From positions 1-49,352 of the forward strand of contig JAPPBX010000098.1 of the NCBI GenBank assembly GCA_026702755.1: 49,352 bases of DNA. The letters are read 5' to 3'. This DNA comes from Candidatus Poribacteria bacterium (GTDB lineage: Bacteria > Poribacteria > WGA-4E > WGA-3G). Every line of letters begins with the position of its first letter. The first letter of the stretch is position 1. The notes under the pieces were generated by a model that saw nothing but the letters and a program-made list of their open reading frames with translations, did not search any database and was not told the origin of the DNA. Shown here in pieces: positions 1 to 7,560 of the stretch. Made by a program: the position numbers and the translations under genes.

Positions 1-663
1 TATGAGTAAAGGTATAAAGAGTTTCATTTTTAAATCTCCTTGTCGTTTTTAGAATGGAATTAGTGTTTTGGTGTGTCATGCGACACGAAAAATAGCCCGC
101 GACGAGACGCTCCGTGTGAGACGGAGGCGGCGCGGGCGCGAAGCATCGCGAACAACGATAACTGCTGATACCGTATTCTGAAGAATAATACTTTATATTT
201 GTAAAGTGGGGGGGGGGGGGCAGCCTAACTGCTTGTTAGTAGTCTCTACAGATGACGCGACGGGGCAACACGCACCTCTGTCTTGGGAGGGACTTGCTCC
301 AGCCGAGGCGGAAATCGCTTTGTCGATGTTTGCCTTGATGTGTCCGTTTGGTATGATCGTCATCTTTGTGAAATTTTGCGTGGCCCGTTGTGTCAGAAGT
401 TTGATACTTTCACATTTGTTAATGTATATGGTATCGCAAATTTCGGTATTAATCAAATTAAAAGTGCGATAAAGTCAATTATTATAAGGATTTATTCGAG
501 TGTTGTATTAGGTCATATTTTTTGAAATAAATAACAAAATAATAATGACTTTATCTAACACTTTGCGATGGACGCGACTTTTCCCAAGACATCTCGAATA
601 CATATTTCATAGCAACTCCGAATGTGTGTTGCTTTATTGAATTGTGGCGGAACTCCGATTCAC
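1..663. other. Gene-poor leader region
   Basis: No convincing coding region. The open frames here lack ribosome binding sites, overlap each other on both strands and resemble no family I know. The stretch holds a GC-rich hairpin (96-136: CCCGCG pairs with CGCGGG around an inner stem CTCCGT/ACGGAG), which looks like a REP-type intergenic palindrome, and a run of 13 G at 208-220. From about 450 to 660 the sequence is AT-rich and unstructured. Confidence 0.5.
96..136. repeat. GC-rich palindrome, REP-like
   Basis: The outer stem CCCGCG (96-101) pairs with CGCGGG (131-136). Between them TCCGT pairs with ACGGA around a short GTGAG loop. It stands alone in an intergenic region, so it is probably one of the interspersed palindromes of this genome rather than the terminator of a gene seen here. 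Confidence 0.4.
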
Positions 664-692
664 TTGCCAATTTCCCATATTCGTGCTATCCT
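664..692 (+). promoter_or_regulatory. Putative sigma-70 promoter of the Gfo/Idh-selenoprotein operon
   Basis: TTGCCA (664-669) and TATCCT (687-692) are separated by 17 nt. The expected start near 699 lies about 26 nt before the first gene, whose ribosome binding site AAGGAG follows. Confidence 0.45.
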
Positions 693-724
693 CTTAGGCA
701 ACCCTCAAAAAAGGAGCAATTCCA

Positions 725-1750
725 ATGTATCGTGTCGGTATCATCGGGTTAGGCAGTATCGCCTCCCGCTATTCAACACCAGATGACGCTGCCCCCTATT
801 GTCACACGGGCGGCATCCGTTTTTGTGAAACGACTGAATTGGTGGCAGTTGCGGACATGTCTACTGAACGCCAAGAAGAATTCCAGCAAATTTGGGGACC
901 CGCTTTTCCAGATAACTCCATAAACTATTACGAAACAGATACACAGATGCTTGAAAGCGAGGATTTAGACATCGTCGCTGTCTGTGTGCGCGGACCGCAT
1001 CATTTCACGGTGATGCAGAACGTTTTAAAGGCGGACATCAAAGCCATCTTCCTTGAAAAACCGGCAGGATGTTCCCTTGAAGAAGTTGACACCATGACAG
1101 CGGGTGCTGACGCGAAAGGCATCCCTATCGTTGTCGACTACACACGGCATTGGGGACCACACCTCATCCGCCTCCAATCGCTCATCAAAGACGGACTCAT
1201 CGGTGAGGTGCAAACCGTCATCGGCTACTGCGGCGGCGGTGTGCTCTCTTTCGCTATCCACACAACGGACATGATCTGTCAGTTCGCTGGCTATGATCCG
1301 GTTGCGGTGACTGGATTCGTTTCTGGCGGTGGGGATGTCCCAGAGCCTTACGAACCTGAACCCGCGATTGTCGGTTCAACGATTCAATTTGAAAGCGGTG
1401 CTATCGGTTTTCACGTTGGAAATCATGGTACGCGAGGTGGATTTTCCGTTGATGTTCTCGGCAGCGAAGGAAGCGTTCAGACAGGATTTTACAGTGGAGC
1501 GACTGTGCATAAAGGCGGTGAATTGATTGATAATGCGACCCTTGATCTCCCCGAAAATGCCAGTCCGTTCAAAGTCGCGTATAAACAGATTACGGACTAC
1601 CTCGATGGTGGCCCCTTCCCTGATTGTGCACGGGACGAGTATACGGCTGTCAACGAAATTGGATTTGCTACGATCGAGAGCAGCTTAACTGGACAAACAA
1701 TACAACTCCCGTGTCAGAACAGGAAACGACTCATCTTCGCGAACGGTTAA
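725..1750 (+). CDS. Gfo/Idh/MocA family oxidoreductase
   Basis: NAD(P)-dependent oxidoreductase of the Gfo/Idh/MocA family, expected to act in the cytoplasm on a sugar, inositol or related polyol; the substrate cannot be read from sequence. The N-terminal Rossmann fold has the dinucleotide motif GIIGLGSIA at residues 5-13, and the family signature E-K-P lies at residues 111-113 (Lys112 is the usual catalytic or substrate-contacting lysine). A C-terminal beta-sheet domain follows. At 341 residues it has normal family length. The ATG follows AAGGAG at good spacing and a promoter at 664-692. It is the first gene of an apparent operon, 12 nt before the UGA-containing selenoprotein B-like gene, with a second family member as third gene. 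Family assignment is secure; the reaction is not. Confidence 0.92.
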   Translation: MYRVGIIGLGSIASRYSTPDDAAPYCHTGGIRFCETTELVAVADMSTERQEEFQQIWGPAFPDNSINYYETDTQMLESEDLDIVAVCVRGPHHFTVMQNVLKADIKAIFLEKPAGCSLEEVDTMTAGADAKGIPIVVDYTRHWGPHLIRLQSLIKDGLIGEVQTVIGYCGGGVLSFAIHTTDMICQFAGYDPVAVTGFVSGGGDVPEPYEPEPAIVGSTIQFESGAIGFHVGNHGTRGGFSVDVLGSEGSVQTGFYSGATVHKGGELIDNATLDLPENASPFKVAYKQITDYLDGGPFPDCARDEYTAVNEIGFATIESSLTGQTIQLPCQNRKRLIFANG

Positions 1751-1762
1751 TACGGAGTGTGC

Positions 1763-2485
1763 ATGGCATCTGTATGGAAACTTGATCGTCTCTCTCGATT
1801 CTTTATGAAGTTTTACGGTGGTCGGCGGTATCAAACATCTCCTAACACACCGCTGCGCTTACCGTTGAATGAATGCAGCGTCGCTCTCATTACAACTGCT
1901 GGTTTTTTTCTTGATGGACAGAATCCTTTTGAGAAGGGAGATTGTTCGTATCGTGAGATTCCAAATTCCATTCCGACCCAAGCACTCATAAATGGACATA
2001 AAAGTGCGGCTTACGATGAACGCGGCATCGAAATTGATCCGAACCTTGCATTTCCACTTGATAGATTCAGAGAGTTGGAGACCGAAGGTCAAATCGGATC
2101 ACTCAACGATAGACACTTCAGTTTTATGGGATCAATTACAAAACCGCAACGCCTCATTACGCAAACCGCCCCTGAAGTTGCACAGATGCTTAAAGCGGAT
2201 GGTGTTAACGTTGCTTTCTTAACCCCTGTGTGACCGATGTGCAATCAGTCTGTAGGATTGATACAACGTGCTGTTGAAGAGGCGGGAATTTCCACAGTTT
2301 CGATTACGCTTGCTGAAGGTATGACTCAGAAGATAAAACCGCCGCGTGCGTTAGCCGTGCCATATCCATTTGGACATCCGCTCGGTGAACCGAACAACCC
2401 AGAGTTGCAACATGCGATTATCGCTGAAGCACTTGCGCTCTTAGCGGATGAGACACCACCCCCTATCCTTAAAAATAAAAAGTAG
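1763..2485 (+). CDS. GrdB/PrdB-family selenoprotein B-like protein (UGA = Sec157)
   Basis: Resembles the selenoprotein B family of glycine/sarcosine/betaine and D-proline reductases. The frame runs unbroken through a TGA at 2231-2233, giving 240 residues if the TGA is read as selenocysteine, close to PrdB length. The TGA is followed by P-M-C and then NQSVGLIQRAVEEAGI, so it lies in a U-x-x-C redox motif where this family has Sec or Cys, and a hairpin fitting a bacterial SECIS follows (2244-2262). The start is ATG 1763, 5 nt after GGAG; a GTG at 1757 would lack that site. Neighbours are two Gfo/Idh/MocA dehydrogenases in the same operon, and no PrdA or GrdA/C partner is present, so it is unlikely to be a classical Stickland reductase. 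Gene callers would split it at 2233. The alternative is a nonsense mutation, which would not explain the motif and hairpin. Confidence 0.8.
2231..2233 (+). other. In-frame UGA read as selenocysteine
   Basis: The codon sits between V156 and P158 of the selenoprotein B-like gene, in the order V-U-P-M-C-N-Q. Reading frame and family similarity continue on both sides. Other genes in the window end at TGA (for example 4425-4427 and 5567-5569), so UGA is not generally reassigned. Confidence 0.72.
2244..2262 (+). promoter_or_regulatory. Putative bacterial SECIS element
   Basis: A 7-bp stem pairs 2244-2250 (AUCAGUC) with 2256-2262 (GAUUGAU), including one G-U pair, and closes the loop UGUAG. Seventeen nucleotides separate the UGA from the loop, and a G is the second loop base. 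Both fit the known loose rules for bacterial SECIS elements, which lie inside the coding region and bind SelB. Confidence 0.6.
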
Positions 2486-2530
2486 CAGGCACACGTCATG
2501 TATTGTAACCAATCTTTAAGGAGAAAATAG

Positions 2531-3592
2531 ATGGATAAATTTAAAGTCGGTATTATCGGATGTGGTGGCATATTTCGTAGCCTCCACGCGCCATATTACC
2601 AAGAACCGACGCGCCGTGCGGACATCGTCGCCATCGCTGACATCAACGAAACATCTGCAAACGAACAAGCAGATCAATTCGGCGCAGATGTCTATACAGA
2701 CTACCGTGCACTCCTCGATAGACAGGATATAGATGCAGTCGATGTCTGTGTCCATCCGCGCCCGCATCTCGAAATCACGCGTGCTGCCGCCGCTGCAGGC
2801 AAACACATCTTGATGGAGAAACCGATGTGTTGTAGCGTCGCAGAAGGCGAGGAAATGATTGCTGCCGCTGAAGAGGCGGGGGTCCTCCTGATGGTTGCTT
2901 ACATGATGCGGTTCAGTCCGGGACATAAGAAGCTAAAATCGCTATTAGATGATGGCACGCTCGGCACACTACAGATGGCGTATTCCAATCAGGTCGGTTG
3001 GTTCTCACCGGAGCGGCATCCATGGCTCTTTGTGAAGGCAGAATCTGGCGGTATGTTGGTGGAGCAAGCGATTCACGAACTCGATATCTGGTTGTGGTTA
3101 TACGGTCCTGCCTCTACTGTCTACGGGTTCACAAGCCATGTTCCGCTCGGCGGTACATATCCACCTGCCGAGGACGCTGTGGAGAACAATGCCGTGCTGA
3201 CCGTGCATTTCAAGAGTGGCGGTGTCGGTATGATGATTAAGAGTTGGGCATCTGAGATTCGGAACAGCGGTAACGGTCTGGTCACCAGCAAAGGTTCCGC
3301 GACGTTGATTCACAATGGACTCCGTTGGAAAACCCACGATATGGCATCTGAGGAGGAATTCACTGCTCCTGTGCCAGATGATGGTACCTATCGCAATATG
3401 CCAGAAGAGCGGCGTGAACAGCGGTATTGGGGTGTCGCGGCGAAAGGGGCAAGTATCGACCATTGGCTGCAATGCATCGCTGGTGAAGCGGAGCCAACAA
3501 CCCACGGATGCATCGGGAGAGACGGTATAGAGCTGGCAGAGGCGACGTATCGTTCCTCGCAGATCGGCGCACCGATTTCGTTGCCACTGTAG
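2531..3592 (+). CDS. Gfo/Idh/MocA family oxidoreductase
   Basis: Second Gfo/Idh/MocA-type NAD(P)-dependent dehydrogenase of the operon, 353 residues. The Rossmann motif VGIIGCGGIF is at residues 6-15 and the signature E-K-P-M is near residues 97-100. The C-terminal half has the usual substrate domain (HELDIWLWLYG region). The ATG follows AAGGAG with 7-nt spacing and lies 45 nt after the selenoprotein stop, so co-transcription is likely. The two dehydrogenases of this operon are clearly different in sequence and are not a recent duplication. Cytoplasmic polyol or sugar oxidation is likely; the substrate is unknown. Confidence 0.92.
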   Translation: MDKFKVGIIGCGGIFRSLHAPYYQEPTRRADIVAIADINETSANEQADQFGADVYTDYRALLDRQDIDAVDVCVHPRPHLEITRAAAAAGKHILMEKPMCCSVAEGEEMIAAAEEAGVLLMVAYMMRFSPGHKKLKSLLDDGTLGTLQMAYSNQVGWFSPERHPWLFVKAESGGMLVEQAIHELDIWLWLYGPASTVYGFTSHVPLGGTYPPAEDAVENNAVLTVHFKSGGVGMMIKSWASEIRNSGNGLVTSKGSATLIHNGLRWKTHDMASEEEFTAPVPDDGTYRNMPEERREQRYWGVAAKGASIDHWLQCIAGEAEPTTHGCIGRDGIELAEATYRSSQIGAPISLPL

Positions 3593-3604
3593 GAATGAAA
3601 AATT

Positions 3605-3632
3605 TTGACTTTTTTCCAGAAATTAGTATAAT
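3605..3632 (+). promoter_or_regulatory. Sigma-70 promoter, near consensus
   Basis: TTGACT (3605-3610), a 16-nt spacer and a perfect TATAAT (3627-3632). It lies just after the first operon and about 120 nt before the gene starting at 3756, so it should drive the two-gene unit 3756-5569. Confidence 0.65.
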
Positions 3633-3755
3633 TTATTCAACTCGTATCCTGAATGTCCGTAGAGGCATTTTTCCTATGGATTTCGCCAGGAAGCAACTGA
3701 ACGCCTTGTGAATTGTCCTAAGTAAACAAACCCTTAAAATTACTCTTGAAGGGAT

Positions 3756-4427
3756 GTGGTTAAGGTTACAAGAGGAGAATTTTTAAAATACTACGATTCA
3801 GCAGTTTATTCGGCCAAGCTACGGGTTCCCAGATCGGGTCCCAACTTAGCTGTGATAAATACTGCGCGCATTAATGACGCTGTTTCTTATGGGCGGAACG
3901 TTTATGCTATTGCCCTGGATCTTTTAGTTGATAGGCGTGCCGCTAATATGGTGCAACATGAGGTGTTCTGTCGCACTATAGAGCAGACTTACAATTTTTC
4001 TGTCGCCGATGTGTGGCGTGGTAACTCGCGCTGGGAAGGTCTTCAAAACCTCACTATAGCTGCCGCAGTTGATATTCTGTGTTTACCTGAAGAAAATAAC
4101 CCACTCTCGCGCCCATTGATTGGCGGTGCACAATTACTGGGTGAGGTGAACAGTAAATGGTGGGGGATGTTGGCACTGACCTTCCGACTCAGAGGTTTGC
4201 TCGAATTTCAGGTAGGGTGCCTCACTGTTTTAAAAAAGCCTCTCCAAGAGATAGCGGAATGCCTTTCTAAGCCAGAGACTGAAATTCAATTGCTGTATCG
4301 AACAACCATCACGGAAATAAAGAACGCTATTGACCAGTGGGCGCAAACCGAGATTTCAGCAGCAAACGAACGTTTCACTGAAGTCGAGGAAATCAAAAGA
4401 CACTACGATTACGGGAGGACATTATGA
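3756..4427 (+). CDS. Conserved-context protein of unknown function
   Basis: A 223-residue protein I do not recognise. It has no signal peptide and no clear membrane segment. The C-terminal third (about residues 160-195, around LKKPLQEIAECLSKPETEIQ) looks helical and could form a helix-turn-helix, but this is only an impression. The start is the weakest part of the call: GTG 3756 has GAAGG only 3 nt upstream, and no better in-frame start is visible. The stop overlaps the next gene's ATG by 4 nt (ATGA), which indicates translational coupling with the Gfo/Idh-like protein and a shared role. Confidence 0.62.
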   Translation: MVKVTRGEFLKYYDSAVYSAKLRVPRSGPNLAVINTARINDAVSYGRNVYAIALDLLVDRRAANMVQHEVFCRTIEQTYNFSVADVWRGNSRWEGLQNLTIAAAVDILCLPEENNPLSRPLIGGAQLLGEVNSKWWGMLALTFRLRGLLEFQVGCLTVLKKPLQEIAECLSKPETEIQLLYRTTITEIKNAIDQWAQTEISAANERFTEVEEIKRHYDYGRTL

Positions 4428-5569
4428 GGATCGGTGTCGTTTACTCTGGGGAACAGATACAACCGTGGCTATTTCGTGCCTTGTATCCTGTTCAATTGCG
4501 TGTAAACTGCATCGCAAATTCCAGTGTCATTCCCGAAAACCGTGTTCGTGTTGAAGAGTTCGCATCATTCTTCGATTGTGATTTCTTTGAGAGCCCTGAA
4601 GAGATGTTCAATACAATGAAGCTGAAGTTAGATGGCGTTATCATTGTCTCAGACGAGATGGCAAGCGTGCCGCGTGCCCAACTCATTGAATCTGCACTTG
4701 CTGCGGGTATCAATGTCTTGGCTCCGCCCCCCCCTGGCTCTTTAGAAGAAGGACTCCACCTTGCTGCAGCATCAGAAAAATATAAACGGCTTGTTATGAC
4801 AGGAACAAGGTTCATATTTGGTCGGTGTATTCAGGAAATCTTACGTATTGTCAGCGATTCCGGATTCGGAATTATTCAGGACATGCGGTTCTTGCTCGGA
4901 ATCGGACGCGTGCCGTATTTAAACGACTTGTTGAAGTTCGGAGACTCACATTTCCAGATCGTTTTTGAGATAGTCCGCCGGCTCTTTGTAGAATATACGG
5001 TGCTGCCTGAAGAAGCGACCGTAATGGCTTCCAAAAATGGAGCACCGAACATCGCCTGCACTCTCAGATTTCCGCAGGGTGCACTTTGTACTTTCTGCCA
5101 GACCTCTAATCGTCAATGGGGAAACGACTCGTATCATAAAATTGAAATTACTGGCGGTGCCTCTTACATCTGGAGCGACCTGCGGACTTGGAAATGCTTC
5201 TCTACGGAGAATACTTTCAGGATGGGCGGCGGAGATGAAGAAATTTCGGCGAATATACAAGGCTCCTCCGGTCAACTTAACGAGTTCTGTTTAGCTATTG
5301 AAGGCAATCGTGAACCTTATGCGGGCACGCTCCGGAGTACTTTGCCCGCTCTATGGTTCCGAGAAAGATTACAAGACTGTATCGAACATGGACAGACGAG
5401 TCTAAAACTGAGTGAAATTCGTGCTAACTCAGATGCTGAGATTCAACGCCTGACATCTCAGCTCGATGTTGATCCACAGAATAGAGAATACCGACGTCAG
5501 AAGGCACTGCTCTTAGGTAAACGTGGTGATTTCTCCTTAGCACTTGCCGAGTACCACCAAATCCTGTGA
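4424..5569 (+). CDS. Degenerate Gfo/Idh/MocA-like protein with C-terminal TPR-like tail
   Basis: A 381-residue protein with the outline of the Gfo/Idh/MocA fold. The N-terminal strand MRIGVVYSGEQ replaces the usual G-x-G-x-x-G loop, and the position of the E-K-P signature holds a proline run (APPPPGS, about residues 101-107). Catalytic lysine and the nucleotide loop thus seem lost, so it may bind a ligand or partner rather than act as a dehydrogenase. The last ~40 residues (DPQNREYRRQKALLLGKRGD onward) resemble one tetratricopeptide repeat. It is translationally coupled to the upstream unknown gene. The fold assignment is moderate and function is unknown. Confidence 0.7.
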   Translation: MRIGVVYSGEQIQPWLFRALYPVQLRVNCIANSSVIPENRVRVEEFASFFDCDFFESPEEMFNTMKLKLDGVIIVSDEMASVPRAQLIESALAAGINVLAPPPPGSLEEGLHLAAASEKYKRLVMTGTRFIFGRCIQEILRIVSDSGFGIIQDMRFLLGIGRVPYLNDLLKFGDSHFQIVFEIVRRLFVEYTVLPEEATVMASKNGAPNIACTLRFPQGALCTFCQTSNRQWGNDSYHKIEITGGASYIWSDLRTWKCFSTENTFRMGGGDEEISANIQGSSGQLNEFCLAIEGNREPYAGTLRSTLPALWFRERLQDCIEHGQTSLKLSEIRANSDAEIQRLTSQLDVDPQNREYRRQKALLLGKRGDFSLALAEYHQIL

Positions 5570-5661
5570 ATTCTCCCAACTATCGAACAAGCGAGAGACT
5601 TCTGGAACCAATGAACCAATGTTTATAACGGTGATTTTCATCAAAACGCAAGGAAAACAAA

Positions 5662-6750
5662 ATGAGTGAGAAAACCGCGACTCAGATGCAGAACGTTACC
5701 AGGGATATTATCGGTGAATCAGCACAGATGCAAGAGGTCTTTCGATCCGTAAGTTTAGTCGCCCCTACAGAAGCAACTGTTCTCATTACGGGTGAAACAG
5801 GCGTTGGCAAAGAGATTATCGCGCAAGCCATTCATGACAATAGTCCCCGTAAAAATAATCCGTTCAAAGTAATCAACTGTGGAGCGTTTTCGCCAGAACT
5901 CATTCAAAGCGAACTCTTTGGACATGAAAAAGGGGCTTTTACCACTGCTATTCGGAAGCATCACGGTATATTTGAACAGGCAAACGGCGGCACCTTGTTC
6001 TTAGATGAAGTCAGCGAGATGTCGCCTGAAGTCCAAGTAAAATTTCTGCGTGTACTGGAGCAGCAAGAATTTTCACCGGTCGGTGCGGAAGACATCATTG
6101 AGGTGGATGTCCGAGTGGTCGCCGCAACAAACAGGAACCTTAAAACCGCAGTGAGTAGAAAAAGATTTAGGGAAGATCTCTATTATCGACTGAACCTTTT
6201 TCGTATTCAGATTCCACCGCTCCGTAACAGGCGTTCGGACATCGCGCCTTTGGCGCATGATTTTGTCTCCCAATTAAGCGAAGGTTACGATAAACTAATC
6301 ACCGGTATAGCCCCGGAGGCGGTTAAATATCTTCAAAATATTAATTGGTACGGTAATGTGCGAGAGCTCAGAAATGTCATAGAAACCGCACTTATCTTTG
6401 CAGAAAGCGAAGAATTAAAAAAAGAGGATGTCGAAACAGCGATAGAAAACCTAAATGAACCTGACGAACACTCAGATACTCAATCGGAAGCGTTTAGAGA
6501 TTCATTCTCTGGCGAAGTAGATCCTTCACAAGAAGCTAATGGGGACTCGCACATAACACCTGAAGATGTCAGGGGTAGATTATTGGAACTCGTCCAGACC
6601 GGAACAATCTCCGAGATAACCTCCTATATTAGCCTTATGCGGTATGAGGCAGAAATTCCGCATTACACCAAACGGGAAATTGCTGAACGACTCCAAATAT
6701 CTGTGCCGACCTTGGATAAATATTGTGCATTGGCTGAGGAAAACACATAA
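5662..6750 (+). CDS. Sigma-54-dependent transcriptional activator (AAA+), GAFTTA variant
   Basis: Bacterial enhancer-binding protein of 362 residues. After ~20 N-terminal residues the AAA+ domain starts directly, so there is no receiver, GAF or PAS sensor domain. Walker A is GETGVGK at 44-50, Walker B ends in D115-E116, and the sigma-54 contact loop at 91-96 reads GAFTTA rather than GAFTGA. Arginine-rich sensor and RELRN motifs (NWYGNVREL near 227-235) follow. A C-terminal segment (TKREIAERLQISVPTLDKY) is a helix-turn-helix different from the usual Fis type. RBS AAGGAA precedes the ATG. A consensus sigma-54 promoter lies 335 bp downstream (7085-7100), a plausible target. Function as an activator depends on whether the altered loop still works. 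Confidence 0.88.
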   Translation: MSEKTATQMQNVTRDIIGESAQMQEVFRSVSLVAPTEATVLITGETGVGKEIIAQAIHDNSPRKNNPFKVINCGAFSPELIQSELFGHEKGAFTTAIRKHHGIFEQANGGTLFLDEVSEMSPEVQVKFLRVLEQQEFSPVGAEDIIEVDVRVVAATNRNLKTAVSRKRFREDLYYRLNLFRIQIPPLRNRRSDIAPLAHDFVSQLSEGYDKLITGIAPEAVKYLQNINWYGNVRELRNVIETALIFAESEELKKEDVETAIENLNEPDEHSDTQSEAFRDSFSGEVDPSQEANGDSHITPEDVRGRLLELVQTGTISEITSYISLMRYEAEIPHYTKREIAERLQISVPTLDKYCALAEENT

Positions 6751-6897
6751 AAAAGTCGATACCCTTCCCCGAAAACTTACCATCCGTTTTTCCCTCACTT
6801 GTCAATTTTTTAGAACCCTCTGAATTCACATATTCGTCAATCAATACGGTGCCCTAAGAACCCAATTTTTTCTGAATAGGGACCAACTTTGGCAAAA

Positions 6898-6928
6898 CCA
6901 AAATTTTTTGTTTTCACAAAAAATTTGG
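6898..6928. repeat. AT-rich inverted repeat
   Basis: CCAAAATTTTTTGT (6898-6911) pairs with ACAAAAAATTTGG (6916-6928) with a single bulged A and a 4-nt loop. It sits about 150 bp after the activator gene and could end its transcript in either direction, although no U-tract follows on the plus strand. Confidence 0.4.
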
Positions 6929-7084
6929 CACGCATCACAAAGATTTTTGTGTCTTTACACGGCTTAGCGAAACGGGATCTCATTGGGTTTAGAATCAATA
7001 CAATGTTAGAAACCCTGATTTTACAAGGTTGTATCATATCTGAACCTGTAGAACCTACGACGACACTCAGAAAATTGCGAGAGT

Positions 7085-7100
7085 TGGCACAGTTTTTGCA
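7085..7100 (+). promoter_or_regulatory. Sigma-54 (RpoN) promoter
   Basis: TGGCACAGTTTTTGCA matches the -24/-12 consensus (TGGCAC-R-N4-TTGC-W) at every defined position: GG at 7086-7087 and GC at 7098-7099. Transcription would start near 7111 and run into the structured region 7309-7560. It lies downstream of the sigma-54 activator gene, which strengthens the call. Confidence 0.7.
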
Positions 7101-7245
7101 AATTATCCTTGCCAGTAGGATAAGGTAGGGAACCTCGCCAAACAAAATTCTGATCGCAGGAAAGGCGCGAAGAATATTGGCACCCCTTCAAAATTTGTTG
7201 GATGGCGACTTCGGTTCTCATAAAAATTGGGTTAAAATAAAAAAA

Positions 7246-7276
7246 TTGTTGTAATTTATTTTTTTTTTGCTATACT
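7246..7276 (+). promoter_or_regulatory. Possible sigma-70 promoter with extended -10
   Basis: TGC-TATACT (-10 at 7271-7276, with the TG extension) is preceded by TTGTTG at 7246-7251, a long 19-nt spacing. A start near 7283 would begin a transcript just before the first strong hairpin at 7309. Confidence 0.35.
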
Positions 7277-7308
7277 ACCTTTTGGCATCCGTAAAATCCA
7301 ATATGGGT

Positions 7309-7560
7309 GGTTCGGCGAGTATGCAAGACCCCCGAACCGCGGCACTGCCAAGGGTAAGTTGTCAGTGCGTGTTTAATATATCATATATCCCGCTTGGTGT
7401 CTCTGATATTTTAAGCAGCGTCGTAATTTTTACGTGTCTTTTTTTTGAAGACTCAGGCATAATTACGAATGGACGTAGGAGACGGATTGACGGGGTAGTC
7501 CCTCTACCTCCCGTCTCCGCCCATCTGGCAATTGGGTACGCGTCTGAGACTACAACGTCC
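7309..7560 (+). ncRNA. Candidate structured non-coding RNA
   Basis: Consecutive stable stems appear without a credible gene. GGTTCGG (7309-7315) pairs with CCGAACC (7332-7338). GCACTG (7342-7347) pairs with CAGTGC (7363-7368). An outer stem GGACGT (7471-7476)/ACGTCC (7555-7560) encloses a two-part hairpin in which GGAGACGG (7478-7485) pairs with CCGTCTCC (7511-7518) and GGGGTAG (7492-7498) with CTACCTC (7504-7510). It lies downstream of a sigma-54 promoter. It does not match my knowledge of tmRNA, RNase P, SRP, 6S or common riboswitches. The boundaries are guesses. Confidence 0.35.

Noticed and set aside
193-525. Overlapping open frames on both strands near the left end
   Set aside because: They have no ribosome binding sites, they cover the same bases, and the longest begins in the poly-G run.
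3508-3711. Short plus-strand open frame after the second dehydrogenase
   Set aside because: It overlaps the end of a real gene in another frame and spans the promoter at 3605-3632.
6889-7128. A 79-residue open frame in the long intergenic region
   Set aside because: It starts within the AT-rich hairpin without a ribosome site and has a mirror-image frame on the other strand; it crosses the sigma-54 promoter.
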